64,000 bases of DNA from an uncultured Eubacteriales bacterium (GTDB taxonomy: Bacteria; Bacillota; Clostridia; Christensenellales; Aristaeellaceae), in contig CADANQ010000006.1 of the NCBI GenBank assembly GCA_902789365.1, positions 495-64,494 on the forward strand, written 5' to 3'. Below the pieces are notes generated by a model. The model saw nothing but the letters and a program-made list of their open reading frames with translations. It ran no database searches and had not been told where the DNA came from. Both the position numbers and the translations under genes were made by a program. This document shows positions 43,829 through 51,115 of this stretch, one piece after another. Positions within the stretch are counted from its first letter, which is position 1. Each line of letters starts with the position of its first letter.

Positions 43829-43887
43829 TCTGCGCGTCCTCCCTCGTTGACATGTGTTTCGTTTAAGCGTATAATGCATACAATACT

Positions 43888-43969
43888 GAACAATATGTTC
43901 CGTATAATCATATACCCTGCACATGCCGTACGCAAGAATCAGAATTCGGGAACCGTTCGATACGGAACA
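43888..43969 (+). promoter_or_regulatory. Operator region between the EamA and TetR genes
   Basis: Two dyads lie in the divergent space: GAACA-ATA-TGTTC (43888-43900) and GTTC-N6-GAAC (43955-43968). The longer arms TGTTCCGTAT (43896-43905) and ATACGGAACA (43960-43969) form a 10-base inverted repeat 54 bases apart. Repeated GTTCCGTA half-sites suggest binding by the adjacent TetR protein. Confidence 0.55.
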
Positions 43970-43998
43970 ATAAAGAAAAACTGTTCGGGAGGAAAATC

Positions 43999-44541
43999 AT
44001 GGACCGCAGGCAGCGGAAGACCAGAGAAGCCATTTACAGGGCATTCACCGCCCTGCTGAGGGAAGAGGGCTATGCAAAAGTCACCGTGCAGCAGATCATT
44101 GACCGCGCCGATATCGGCAGGACCACCTTTTATACCCATTTCGACACAAAGGACGCCCTTCTGAGGTCCTTCTGCTCTGAAATTTTTGACCATGTCTTTT
44201 CAGTGGACCCGGGAAAGGAAAAGACCCATGATTTTTCCAATGCCCACGACATAAAAGCCAAAGTCACCCACATCCTTTATCATCTGAGGGAGCATATCGA
44301 CGTTCTGTCCGGGATTCTGTCGGGGGAAAGCGACGCGGTGTTCATGGGCTTTTTCAGGGAAAAACTGGCGGAAATGTTTTCATCGTCTGTCCCAAAGGAT
44401 CCTGCCGTCCCGTATGATTACCGGCTGAACGGAGTTGTATGCGGCTTTTGTGAGACCGTCCGATGGTGGACGAAGCACAGCGGGTATACGCCCGAGGAGA
44501 TCAGCGATTTCTTCTTTGCAGCCATGGCGATCACTGCCTGA
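43999..44541 (+). CDS. TetR/AcrR family regulator
   Basis: A 180-residue regulator. The N-terminal TetR helix-turn-helix is clear (KTREAIYRAFTALLREEGYA, VTVQQIIDRADIGRTTFYTH, FDTKDALLRSF). The C-terminal part (LNGVVCGFCETVRWWTKHSG) matches the TetR_C group found in dhaS-like regulators. Divergent from EamA, with operators between. It may also control the TfoX-like gene 69 bases downstream. Confidence 0.9.
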   Translation: MDRRQRKTREAIYRAFTALLREEGYAKVTVQQIIDRADIGRTTFYTHFDTKDALLRSFCSEIFDHVFSVDPGKEKTHDFSNAHDIKAKVTHILYHLREHIDVLSGILSGESDAVFMGFFREKLAEMFSSSVPKDPAVPYDYRLNGVVCGFCETVRWWTKHSGYTPEEISDFFFAAMAITA

Positions 44542-44610
44542 TGATCGGTGAATCGATTCCCGCGGGGACGGAATACATTCACGGAATAAAAAAGAACGGA
44601 GGAACGGAAC

Positions 44611-44991
44611 GTGGCTTCGGACAGGGGATACCTGGACTTTATCCTGGTGCAGTTGTCGGGGGTGGAGGACATCACCTGGAAAGCGATGATGGGCGAGTAT
44701 ATCCTGTACTGCCGCGGCAGAATCATCGGCGGCATCTATGACAATCGCTTTCTGGTAAAGCCCACAAAGTCCGCCCTGAGGATGATGCCGGGGGCGGAAC
44801 GGGAGCTTCCGTATGAAGGCGCGAAGGAAATGCTTCTGGTGAACAACGTGGACAGCCGGGATTTCCTTACCGAACTGATCGGCGCGATGACCGACGAGCT
44901 CCCCGCGCCAAAAAAAGAAAAACCCGAAAAGCGGAAAAACCGAATGAGACCTGGCGGATTCGGGGTTCCGCTGTACGGACGGCAAAAATAA
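44611..44991 (+). CDS. TfoX N-terminal domain protein
   Basis: A 126-residue protein. Residues 1-95 match the TfoX/Sxy N-terminal domain (YLDFILVQLSGVEDITWKAM, MGEYILYCRGRIIGGIYDNR, FLVKPT). The last 30 residues are a basic, disordered tail (PKKEKPEKRKNR). Stand-alone TfoX_N proteins are common in Clostridia and are not known to act in competence. Start GTG 44611 has CGGAGGAACGGAAC in front. Confidence 0.8.
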   Translation: MASDRGYLDFILVQLSGVEDITWKAMMGEYILYCRGRIIGGIYDNRFLVKPTKSALRMMPGAERELPYEGAKEMLLVNNVDSRDFLTELIGAMTDELPAPKKEKPEKRKNRMRPGGFGVPLYGRQK

Positions 44992-45062
44992 TTCGATATT
45001 TATCGAAATAAATATTGACGGCGATCGAATGCCGTGGTATATTTATTTCGATGATCATCGAA
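44992..45062 (+). promoter_or_regulatory. Promoter flanked by two TTCGAT-N4-ATCGAA operators
   Basis: TTGACG (45015-45020) and TATATT (45038-45043) have a 17-base spacer. Just upstream lies TTCGATATTTATCGAA (44992-45007) and just downstream TTCGATGATCATCGAA (45047-45062), both perfect dyads. The ArsR regulator in the same transcript is the likely binder. Confidence 0.8.
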
Positions 45063-45089
45063 TTATTTTTTATTCGGGGGAAGAAAGCC

Positions 45090-45425
45090 ATGGAAGAATT
45101 TATCGAAGCGCTGAAAGCGGAAAACGCCGCGCTGAACCTGCGGGCGGCCGAACTGCGTGATCAGAACAAAGCCGACGAGGCCGTGTTCACAACGGTCCGG
45201 GCAAACGTGTACGACATCTGCGCGACTGTCTGCCGCGCGCATCTGAAGAACGGCACCCCTTCCGCGATCGGCGGGATATTCGCGCGCTTTCAGGACGAAT
45301 GGAGCGCCGCGCTCGAAAGCGCAAAGACCCGGGACAACGCCCGGAAGATCTGCATCGAGGAAGAAAAACTGGAAGCGCTGGCGGACGTCCGCGCCCGCTT
45401 TGCTTTGACGGGGTGCGGAAAATGA
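45090..45425 (+). CDS. Small helical protein of unknown function
   Basis: A 111-residue, largely helical protein (EFIEALKAENAALNLRAAEL, DEAVFTTVRANVYDICATVC, RAHLKNGTPSAIGGIFARF). It has three cysteines and no membrane segment. I recall no named family. The GGGGGAAGAAAGCC site precedes ATG 45090, and the stop overlaps the ArsR start as ATGA, so the two are co-translated and probably work together; it could be a partner or ligand-linked modulator of that repressor. Confidence 0.7.
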   Translation: MEEFIEALKAENAALNLRAAELRDQNKADEAVFTTVRANVYDICATVCRAHLKNGTPSAIGGIFARFQDEWSAALESAKTRDNARKICIEEEKLEALADVRARFALTGCGK

Positions 45426-45979
45426 ACAGAGAATCGGCCATCCGGGTGTTCAAATGCCTCTCGGACGCGTCGCGGCTGAATATCCTCCGCGCCCTGCGCG
45501 GCGGAGAGGCCTACGGCGAATTGCTTGCCGAACGGCTGGGCCTGAGCGCGTCCACCCTTTCCTTTCACATGAAGAAGCTGGAGGAGGCCGGCCTGGTCAC
45601 CTCCTGCAAGGAACAGTATTACACGGTTTACACCCTGAACGAATCCCTTCTCCGGACGCAGATCTCGGAGATGATCCGGGAGGATTCCCCGGCCGAGGAG
45701 GATGCCGCGCGGGAGCGTGAGGACGCGTACCGCCGGAAGGTGCTGGAAGCGTTTTTCGACGGGGAAAGGCTGAAAAGCATTCCCGTACAGCGCAAAAAGA
45801 AGCTGATCATCCTGCAAAAGATCGCCGAAAGCATCGAACCGGGCAAGGTATATGACGAAAAAGAGATCAGCGGGATTATTGAACGCTTTCATCCGGACTA
45901 CTGCACTCTGCGGCGGGACATGATATCGGAGGGCATCCTCAAAAGAGAAAAAGGAAAATATGTGAAGGTCAATCCATGA
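45422..45979 (+). CDS. ArsR family regulator with DUF2087 domain
   Basis: A 185-residue repressor. Residues 1-85 are an ArsR winged helix (AIRVFKCLSDASRLNILRAL, GLSASTLSFHMKKLEEAGL). Residues 105-185 match DUF2087 (KVLEAFFDGERLKSIPVQRK, KKLIILQKIAESIEPGKVY, YCTLRRDMISEGILKREKG). Such proteins usually precede an MFS exporter; here only relics follow. The twin operators at 44992-45062 are its likely targets. No metal-binding CxC motif is seen. Confidence 0.9.
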   Translation: MNRESAIRVFKCLSDASRLNILRALRGGEAYGELLAERLGLSASTLSFHMKKLEEAGLVTSCKEQYYTVYTLNESLLRTQISEMIREDSPAEEDAAREREDAYRRKVLEAFFDGERLKSIPVQRKKKLIILQKIAESIEPGKVYDEKEISGIIERFHPDYCTLRRDMISEGILKREKGKYVKVNP

Positions 45980-46256
45980 AATATCCGTGGATCGACGAAT
46001 ACCCGATGTCTGACGGGACGTAAACGGGGACCTGAAGGCGGAGTGGAACCGGATCAGGTACCAGAACGACGGAAAGCCATGCGCAATCTATGCCTGCTGT
46101 GCCGGCAGGCGCCGTTTTGCCACGCGCGCTTCCTGCGGCAGCCTTCCCTGCGAACTGTGGCGGGCGGTCCGGGATCCGTCCATGACGGACGAACAGTTTC
46201 AAAAAAGCATTGAAGACCGGTCCATGGCCCTGAAGGAATGCCTGCGCGGAAACTGA
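45976..46256 (+). pseudogene. Chimeric relic: YjbR-like start and cysteine-rich end
   Basis: ATG 45976 opens MKYPWIDEYPMSDGT, the start of a MmcQ/YjbR-like protein, which stops at once. In another frame LKAEWNRIRYQNDGKP continues the same family, then joins a different tail (CGSLPCELWRAVRDPSMTDE, then QFQKSIEDRSMAL). I read it as two genes joined by deletion, with a frameshift. Not functional. Confidence 0.55.
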
Positions 46257-46326
46257 CAGGCGATCCGAACGGGAATATGAACCTTGACAAAACCATGGCG
46301 CCGTTATAGTATGGGGTTCGGTCTGA

Positions 46327-46499
46327 TGCGGGAGGAAGCGCAGGATTCCGGGCAAAGGGGACGGAACGGATCGGTCCGCTTTGGCGAAGTTCTTCCGAAA
46401 AGGGCACCGCGACGCTTACTTTCGCATGATCATGAAGGAGGCGGGGGCGAAAACCGGCTCCTTCTGCCGGAACCGTTTCACCGGCGCCCAGACATCATA
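46327..46499 (+). pseudogene. TetR regulator N-terminal relic
   Basis: A frame beginning near ATG 46327 (MREEAQD) shifts and continues LAKFFRKGHRDAYFRMIMKE, then AGAKTGSFCRNRF and a stop. The second part is the TetR helix-turn-helix (usually ...MIMKEAGxxTGSFYxxF). A TTGACA lies upstream at 46283. Only the first 45 or so residues remain. It may once have controlled the thiazoline-hydrolase pair that follows. Bases 46500-46666 hold no gene that I can support. Confidence 0.45.
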
Positions 46500-46666
46500 A
46501 GCGCGCCTTATTTCAAACCCGATTCTCCTGCCGGGAAATGTACGGAAAAGACGCGATAAACAGCCGACGGCGAGTCGGCTTCTCTTTGGGCAATGAGTTA
46601 GTTAACTTTAACACAAGCTGTGAACGGTGGAAAGAGGATGAAAACGTCCGTGAAAGGGGAGCGGAA

Positions 46667-46993
46667 ATGAAGACGGCTGAACAAATCATGAGGAAGAAGA
46701 CTTCCATGCGGAAGGAGCTTGATAAGCACCTGCAAAAGGACGAGGCCGACGCGCTGTGGACGCGGGCGACGGAGAAGCTGACCGCCATCCTCACGCAGTA
46801 CGCAAATCTCCCCGGGGGCCTCCGATTCCATACGGAATCGCGCGTCTTCCCGTCCGCCGCCGTCTATCTTGCGGCGAAAGAGAGGCTCGGGGAGGAAACG
46901 GCTTACGGCAGTCTGCCGGGCATCGCGTTTGAGCGAACGGGAACGCTCGGCAAAGGCGCGGAGCGGTGCGATTTCCGCATCAGGAAGACATGA
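46667..46993 (+). pseudogene. ATC-hydrolase family protein with in-frame internal deletion
   Basis: A 108-residue frame starting MKTAEQIMRKKTSMRKELDK (RBS AAAGGGGAG). It has the N-terminal half of the L-2-amino-thiazoline-4-carboxylate hydrolase family (HTESRVFPSAAVYLAAKE) joined directly to the last 30 residues (LPGIAFERTGTLGKGAERCD). About 80 residues with the central cysteine motif present in the neighbouring paralogue are missing, but the frame is kept. It may be a non-catalytic short form or a broken copy. Confidence 0.6.
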
Positions 46994-47112
46994 ACCGGTA
47001 TAGCCACATGAATTCGGGCAGGAGCATCATTGCGGCGCGGCCGCCGTCTGAAGTACAACACGCGAAAACGATACGCAGGCGCAAATCCGAATATTGAAGG
47101 AGAACGAATGCT

Positions 47113-47751
47113 ATGAAATACGCCGGTATGCCCATGGGAATGTGGATCCTGTTCCGGAAATCGTTCCGGGACCGTCTTGTTTCCGTGTTTGGAATGAATG
47201 AGACGGAAGCGGCGCGGACAACGGCCGCCGCATATCCGAAGTACAGGGAAATCATCGGAAAGCTGCCGGAATTCGAAAAAGCGGACCGTTTCAGAATGAA
47301 CATCGTCAGCTGCGCCATGCTTTCGGCTTTTGTGCTCGCCATGAAAGAAAAGCCGTCCGTTGAGAAATTGACGGACTACTATGCCATGTCCATGATGATC
47401 GGCCCCATGCGTTTGTTCTGCCGTATGATGGGGAAGAAAAAATTCAGTGAACAGGATATCCGGGCCATGAAAGCCACGGCGGCGCTGAACGCGGCGGACC
47501 GGAATCCGTATTCCTGGAATATGGAGTTCCTGCCCTATGCGGACGGCAGCGGCTACGAGGCCCGTTTCACCAGATGCGGCATCTGCGCGCTGATGAAGGA
47601 ACTGGGGCTGAGTGATCTCGTTCCCGCCATGTGCCGCCTGGATTATGCCATGGCTGAGGCGGGCGGCGTCTGCGATTTTGTCCGGGAATACACCCTGGCG
47701 TCCGGCGGGCCGTACTGCGACTGCGGATATAAGAAAAAGGCGGCGAAATAG
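47113..47751 (+). CDS. L-2-amino-thiazoline-4-carboxylic acid hydrolase family protein
   Basis: A 212-residue, full-length member of the family named after the enzyme that opens the thiazoline ring on the way to L-cysteine. It has FRMNIVSCAMLSAFVLAMKE, the motif RFTRCGICALMKELGLSDLV near residue 150, and a tail CDFVREYTLASGGPYCDCGY. Many such proteins in gut Clostridia have unknown substrates, and this one could act on other cyclic amides. It follows the shortened paralogue by about 120 bases and is convergent with an AraC gene. Confidence 0.8.
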   Translation: MKYAGMPMGMWILFRKSFRDRLVSVFGMNETEAARTTAAAYPKYREIIGKLPEFEKADRFRMNIVSCAMLSAFVLAMKEKPSVEKLTDYYAMSMMIGPMRLFCRMMGKKKFSEQDIRAMKATAALNAADRNPYSWNMEFLPYADGSGYEARFTRCGICALMKELGLSDLVPAMCRLDYAMAEAGGVCDFVREYTLASGGPYCDCGYKKKAAK

Positions 47752-47775
47752 ACGGCCGGTTTTGTTCCGCATTTT

Positions 47776-48162
47776 TTACGTCCTTTTCAATTCTTCCGGC
47801 GTATCGCCGTGCGTCCTGCGGTATTCGCCGGGAGTGCAGCCCATGGTGCTTCTGAAAATATGCGAAAAATGGGAGGAGGAAACAAAGCCCACGGTTTCTC
47901 CGATCTTCGATATGCTTTGATTTGTATGCGCCAGCAATTCCCCGGCTTTTGCGCAGCGGAGCCGGTGGTGGTAATGCAGCGGCGTTATGCCGGTGTGACG
48001 CCTGAAGGTTCGAAGAAGATAGCTTCCGTTGACGTACAGCGCGCGGGCCATCTCATTCAGGGAAAACTTTTCCGCGCTGTGCGCTTCCATGTAAGCCTCG
48101 GCAGCCTTTACCAGGCCGGCCGTGCCGCTTTGTTCAGCCCTCAAATCGGACGCCCCTTTCAC
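47776..48162 (-). CDS. AraC family regulator, DNA-binding domain only
   Basis: A 128-residue protein made only of the two AraC helix-turn-helix motifs (FSLNEMARALYVNGSYLLRT, FRRHTGITPLHYHHRLRCAK, then SISKIGETVGFVSSSHFSHI, FRSTMGCTPGEYRR). No ligand domain is attached, as in SoxS or MarA. It is divergent from the iron-uptake operon, 240 bases away, with iron-box-like repeats between, so it may take part in its control. Confidence 0.85.
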   Translation of the reverse strand: MKGASDLRAEQSGTAGLVKAAEAYMEAHSAEKFSLNEMARALYVNGSYLLRTFRRHTGITPLHYHHRLRCAKAGELLAHTNQSISKIGETVGFVSSSHFSHIFRSTMGCTPGEYRRTHGDTPEELKRT

Positions 48163-48179
48163 CGTGCCGCGGTTGATGA

Positions 48180-48346
48180 TTAGACATAACTAACTACATA
48201 ATAGATATTAGCATTCTCTAACCGGTTTGCCAAGCTTTTTTTAAAAGAGGTCAATAACGGACAATTAGATACGTCAAACTGGTCAATATCAGGATAGCGG
48301 CGCAAGCAAGGATGTGATATCATACCGCGTGGTTAGATTGTTCTAA
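48180..48346 (+). promoter_or_regulatory. Three TTAG-N6-CTAA boxes ahead of the iron operon
   Basis: TTAGACATAACTAA (48180-48193), TTAGCATTCTCTAA (48208-48221) and TTAGATTGTTCTAA (48333-48346) all fit TTAG-N6-CTAA. This resembles the core of DtxR/IdeR iron-repressor operators. Two lie beside the AraC gene and one about 60 bases before FTR1. GGTCAATA also occurs twice (about 48249 and 48280). I infer iron-dependent repression. Confidence 0.6.
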
Positions 48347-48404
48347 CAGCGAATCCGCCCGCGTCCCGAACAGGGCGGAAGACGCGAAGAAAGGGGGGCG
48401 CGGT

Positions 48405-50267
48405 ATGAAGGTAAAGCGGTTTGTCATCCTGATGACGGCGTTAATCGCGGTGATGATGGCAGCCATGCCCGTTGACGCGGCGGCGGGCCGGTATAATTTC
48501 GTGGATGACGAACGATATGACATCGCCGGCAACCGGTGGGGTTCGGCCGCGGATCGCATCGATGAGTTTCTGGACCAGGCGTTTGAATATTACCTGGCAG
48601 GGGATACGGCCAACGCCTATGACTGTGTAAATAACGCGTATTTCTGCGTTTACGAAACCACGGGGTTCGAAAGGCAGACCATGACCTATGTTTCCGGGCC
48701 CAGGAAAAACGCCGTTGAGCTGCAGTTTACCACCTGCAAGCGGGCTGTGAAGAATACGGATCTCAGCGAGGAAACTCAAAGGGCTGTGCGGGCGGAACTG
48801 AACAAGCTCAAGGCCATGATCAGGGAGGACGCCAACAAACTGGCCGTCAGAATGGAGCCTCCGCAGCCCGAGACGGCGATTTCCTTCTGGAAAGACGGCG
48901 TGCGCGCGGCTTCGGATCCCTGGGCCGCTCTGGCCGGGGAAGGCTCCGGCGCGCAATTCAAATCCTGGGCGGAGGCCGCCGATATGATCCTTGCGCTGAT
49001 CGATACGGCGGAGGAAGCCTATGGCGGCCGCGACTATGAAACCGCCATCGACAACATCAACACCGCCTACTTTGCGGTCTATGAGGAATCCGGATTCAGC
49101 AGGGAAATCTATACAGCCCTCGGCGCGGACGAGAGGCTGGCCGCCGACGCGGCCTTCGCGGCTCTGCGGGCGGTCCCCGAGGAAGCGCTGGAAACCGGCA
49201 GATATAAATCAAACCCGTGGAAGACCGCGCGCAACTCTCTTAAAAAGACGATCCGCGCGGCGGCCGTCCGCATTGACGAAATGAAGGCACCGGCCGTTTC
49301 CGAATCCGGGGAAGAAATAATCGCGGACGCGCCCGCGGGCAGTACGGCGGACACGGCCCGATGGGCCAATTTCTGGGGAGCGTTCGGAATCATCGTGCGC
49401 GAAGGTCTGGAGGCGATCCTCGTGATCGGGGCCATCATCGCGTACCTGGTCAAAAGCGAGCGCCGCGGCAGCCTGAAGCACGTATACGCCGGCGCTCTGG
49501 CGGGCATCGCGGCAAGCTTCGCCGCCGCCGCCGCGCTATATTTCATCAAACGCGCCGCGGTGGCCGGCGGGATGGCACAGGAGCTGATCGAGGGCATAAC
49601 GGCCCTGATAGCGGTTTGCGTTCTTTTCTATGTTTCCAACTGGATGATCTCCAAATCCGAGGCGGCCGCGTGGACGGGATATATCGACAGGAAGGTCCGC
49701 GCGGGAGTGGAAAAAAGGTCGTCGTTCACCCTGGCCTTTACCGCTTTCCTCGCGGTATTCCGTGAGGGGGCCGAGGTGGTGCTGTTTTACCAGCCCATGC
49801 TTTTCGGCGATGACGCCTCCCATGCCGGCATGGTTGTCTGGGGTTTCCTTGCCGGATGCGTACTGCTGGTATTTGTCTACCTGGCCATCACAAAGCTTTC
49901 GGTCAGGCTTCCGATCAAGGTGTTTTTCACCGCCACGTCCATCCTGATGGCCGTGATGTGCGTGGCTTTTCTTGGATCCGGCATCAAGGAACTTTCGGAA
50001 GGCGGCGCGTTTGAGGTGGTCCGCCGTGTGGAGGGGATACCCGAGAACGATGTGGTGCAGGTGCTGGGCGTCTATCCTTACCTTGAAACGCTCCTGCCTC
50101 AAATGATCCTTGCCGTTGTCCTCATCGTCACCTTCCTCTGCGCGCATTACCGCGGAAAGCTCGCCGCCCAGCGGAAAATGTACGAGGAAAAACTGGCGGG
50201 GACCGAAGGCGTCCATGCGGCCGGCACGGATGAGAATGACGCGCCGGGAGCGGTTCCCGCGGAATGA
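48405..50267 (+). CDS. FTR1 family iron permease with N-terminal extracytoplasmic domain
   Basis: A 620-residue protein. A signal sequence (residues 1-25) leads to an extracytoplasmic region of about 290 residues with two related halves (AFEYYLAGDTANAYDCVNNA, YFCVYETTGF and YGGRDYETAIDNINTAYFAV). The seven-helix permease follows. Its iron motifs are REGLEAILV (about residue 331) and REGAEVVLF (about 456). The family takes up ferrous or ferric iron with P19/EfeO-type partners. It heads a nine-gene operon and ends in a cytoplasmic charged tail. The start at 48405 has AAAGGGGGGCGCGGT in front. Confidence 0.92.
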   Translation: MKVKRFVILMTALIAVMMAAMPVDAAAGRYNFVDDERYDIAGNRWGSAADRIDEFLDQAFEYYLAGDTANAYDCVNNAYFCVYETTGFERQTMTYVSGPRKNAVELQFTTCKRAVKNTDLSEETQRAVRAELNKLKAMIREDANKLAVRMEPPQPETAISFWKDGVRAASDPWAALAGEGSGAQFKSWAEAADMILALIDTAEEAYGGRDYETAIDNINTAYFAVYEESGFSREIYTALGADERLAADAAFAALRAVPEEALETGRYKSNPWKTARNSLKKTIRAAAVRIDEMKAPAVSESGEEIIADAPAGSTADTARWANFWGAFGIIVREGLEAILVIGAIIAYLVKSERRGSLKHVYAGALAGIAASFAAAAALYFIKRAAVAGGMAQELIEGITALIAVCVLFYVSNWMISKSEAAAWTGYIDRKVRAGVEKRSSFTLAFTAFLAVFREGAEVVLFYQPMLFGDDASHAGMVVWGFLAGCVLLVFVYLAITKLSVRLPIKVFFTATSILMAVMCVAFLGSGIKELSEGGAFEVVRRVEGIPENDVVQVLGVYPYLETLLPQMILAVVLIVTFLCAHYRGKLAAQRKMYEEKLAGTEGVHAAGTDENDAPGAVPAE

Positions 50268-50369
50268 TTCGCGTCTTTCGGACGTCCCGCGACCCCGCTG
50301 CGGATCCGTCCGTAAGCATATACTGAAAAAGGTTTTCGGTACTTTCCAAAGAAGAAAAGGAGGATATCC

Positions 50370-50927
50370 ATGATGAAAAAACTGTTTGCGCTGCTGCTTG
50401 CCGCCATGATGCTGTTTGCCGTTTCCGCCCTTGCGGAGGATGAAGCGGGTTTTGAGGAATTTCCGATCGGTGACGAGCAGGACGTGGGTCCCGATTCGAT
50501 CATTCATATTGCCGCCGTTTATTTTCAGCCTGTTGTGATGGAACCTGCCGCGGAGGCCGGCCTCAGCGTTGAGGAAGCCAACATCCATATCGAAGCCGAT
50601 ATCTCCGCCAATGAGAACAACCTGGGCTACGGCGTGGGCGACTGGATTCCCTACCTGACCATCGATTACAAGGTCGTCGACGCGGACGGCAAGGTGTATT
50701 CCGAAGGCACCTTCATGCCCATGGCGGCCTCGGACGGCCCCCATTACGGCGCCAATATCAAACTGGATGTGGACGGCGTGTACAGCCTTGTGCTCACCAT
50801 CCACAGCCCCGCTGAAAACGGCTACTTGCTGCATGTGGACCCCGAGACCGGCGTGGAAGGCCGCTTCTGGGCCGAACCCATTGAAGTGACCTTCGAGGGA
50901 TGGGAATATTTCGTGCAGGAATGGTAA
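50370..50927 (+). CDS. P19/Tp34-family periplasmic-type iron-binding protein
   Basis: A 185-residue protein with a signal peptide (MKKLFALLLAAMMLFAVSAL, cleavage after ALA near residue 22). The mature part matches the P19/FetP/Tp34 iron transport family (IIHIAAVYFQPVVMEPAAEA, ANIHIEADISANENNLGYGV, GPHYGANIKL). In Campylobacter P19 the conserved Met, His and Glu bind copper and iron; the equivalents here are in IHIAA, VVMEP, HIEAD and PHYGA. It probably hands iron to FTR1. RBS GGAGGATATCC. Confidence 0.9.
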   Translation: MMKKLFALLLAAMMLFAVSALAEDEAGFEEFPIGDEQDVGPDSIIHIAAVYFQPVVMEPAAEAGLSVEEANIHIEADISANENNLGYGVGDWIPYLTIDYKVVDADGKVYSEGTFMPMAASDGPHYGANIKLDVDGVYSLVLTIHSPAENGYLLHVDPETGVEGRFWAEPIEVTFEGWEYFVQEW

Positions 50928-50957
50928 TCCGGCCGGACCGACACGGGCTCATCCTGA

Positions 50958-50994
50958 GCCGGCGCGATTCTCCGCGGGGGAGGGTCGCGCCGGC
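50958..50994 (+). promoter_or_regulatory. Strong GC hairpin between P19 and the DUF2318 gene
   Basis: GCCGGCGCGA (50958-50967) and TCGCGCCGGC (50985-50994) form a perfect 10-base stem with a 17-base loop, without a T-tract. It may slow RNA decay or weaken read-through, so that FTR1 and P19 are made in excess over the downstream membrane proteins. Confidence 0.55.
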
Positions 50995-51115
50995 CATTGT
51001 GCTGTAACCCAACGCGATATAACGCGTTATGCCGTTCTGCTCGGATCTGAAGGCGCCTCAGACGGTGCGAAAGAACAGGTCCGGTATAATTCCTTGCTCA
51101 TCGGAGGTCACTGAC

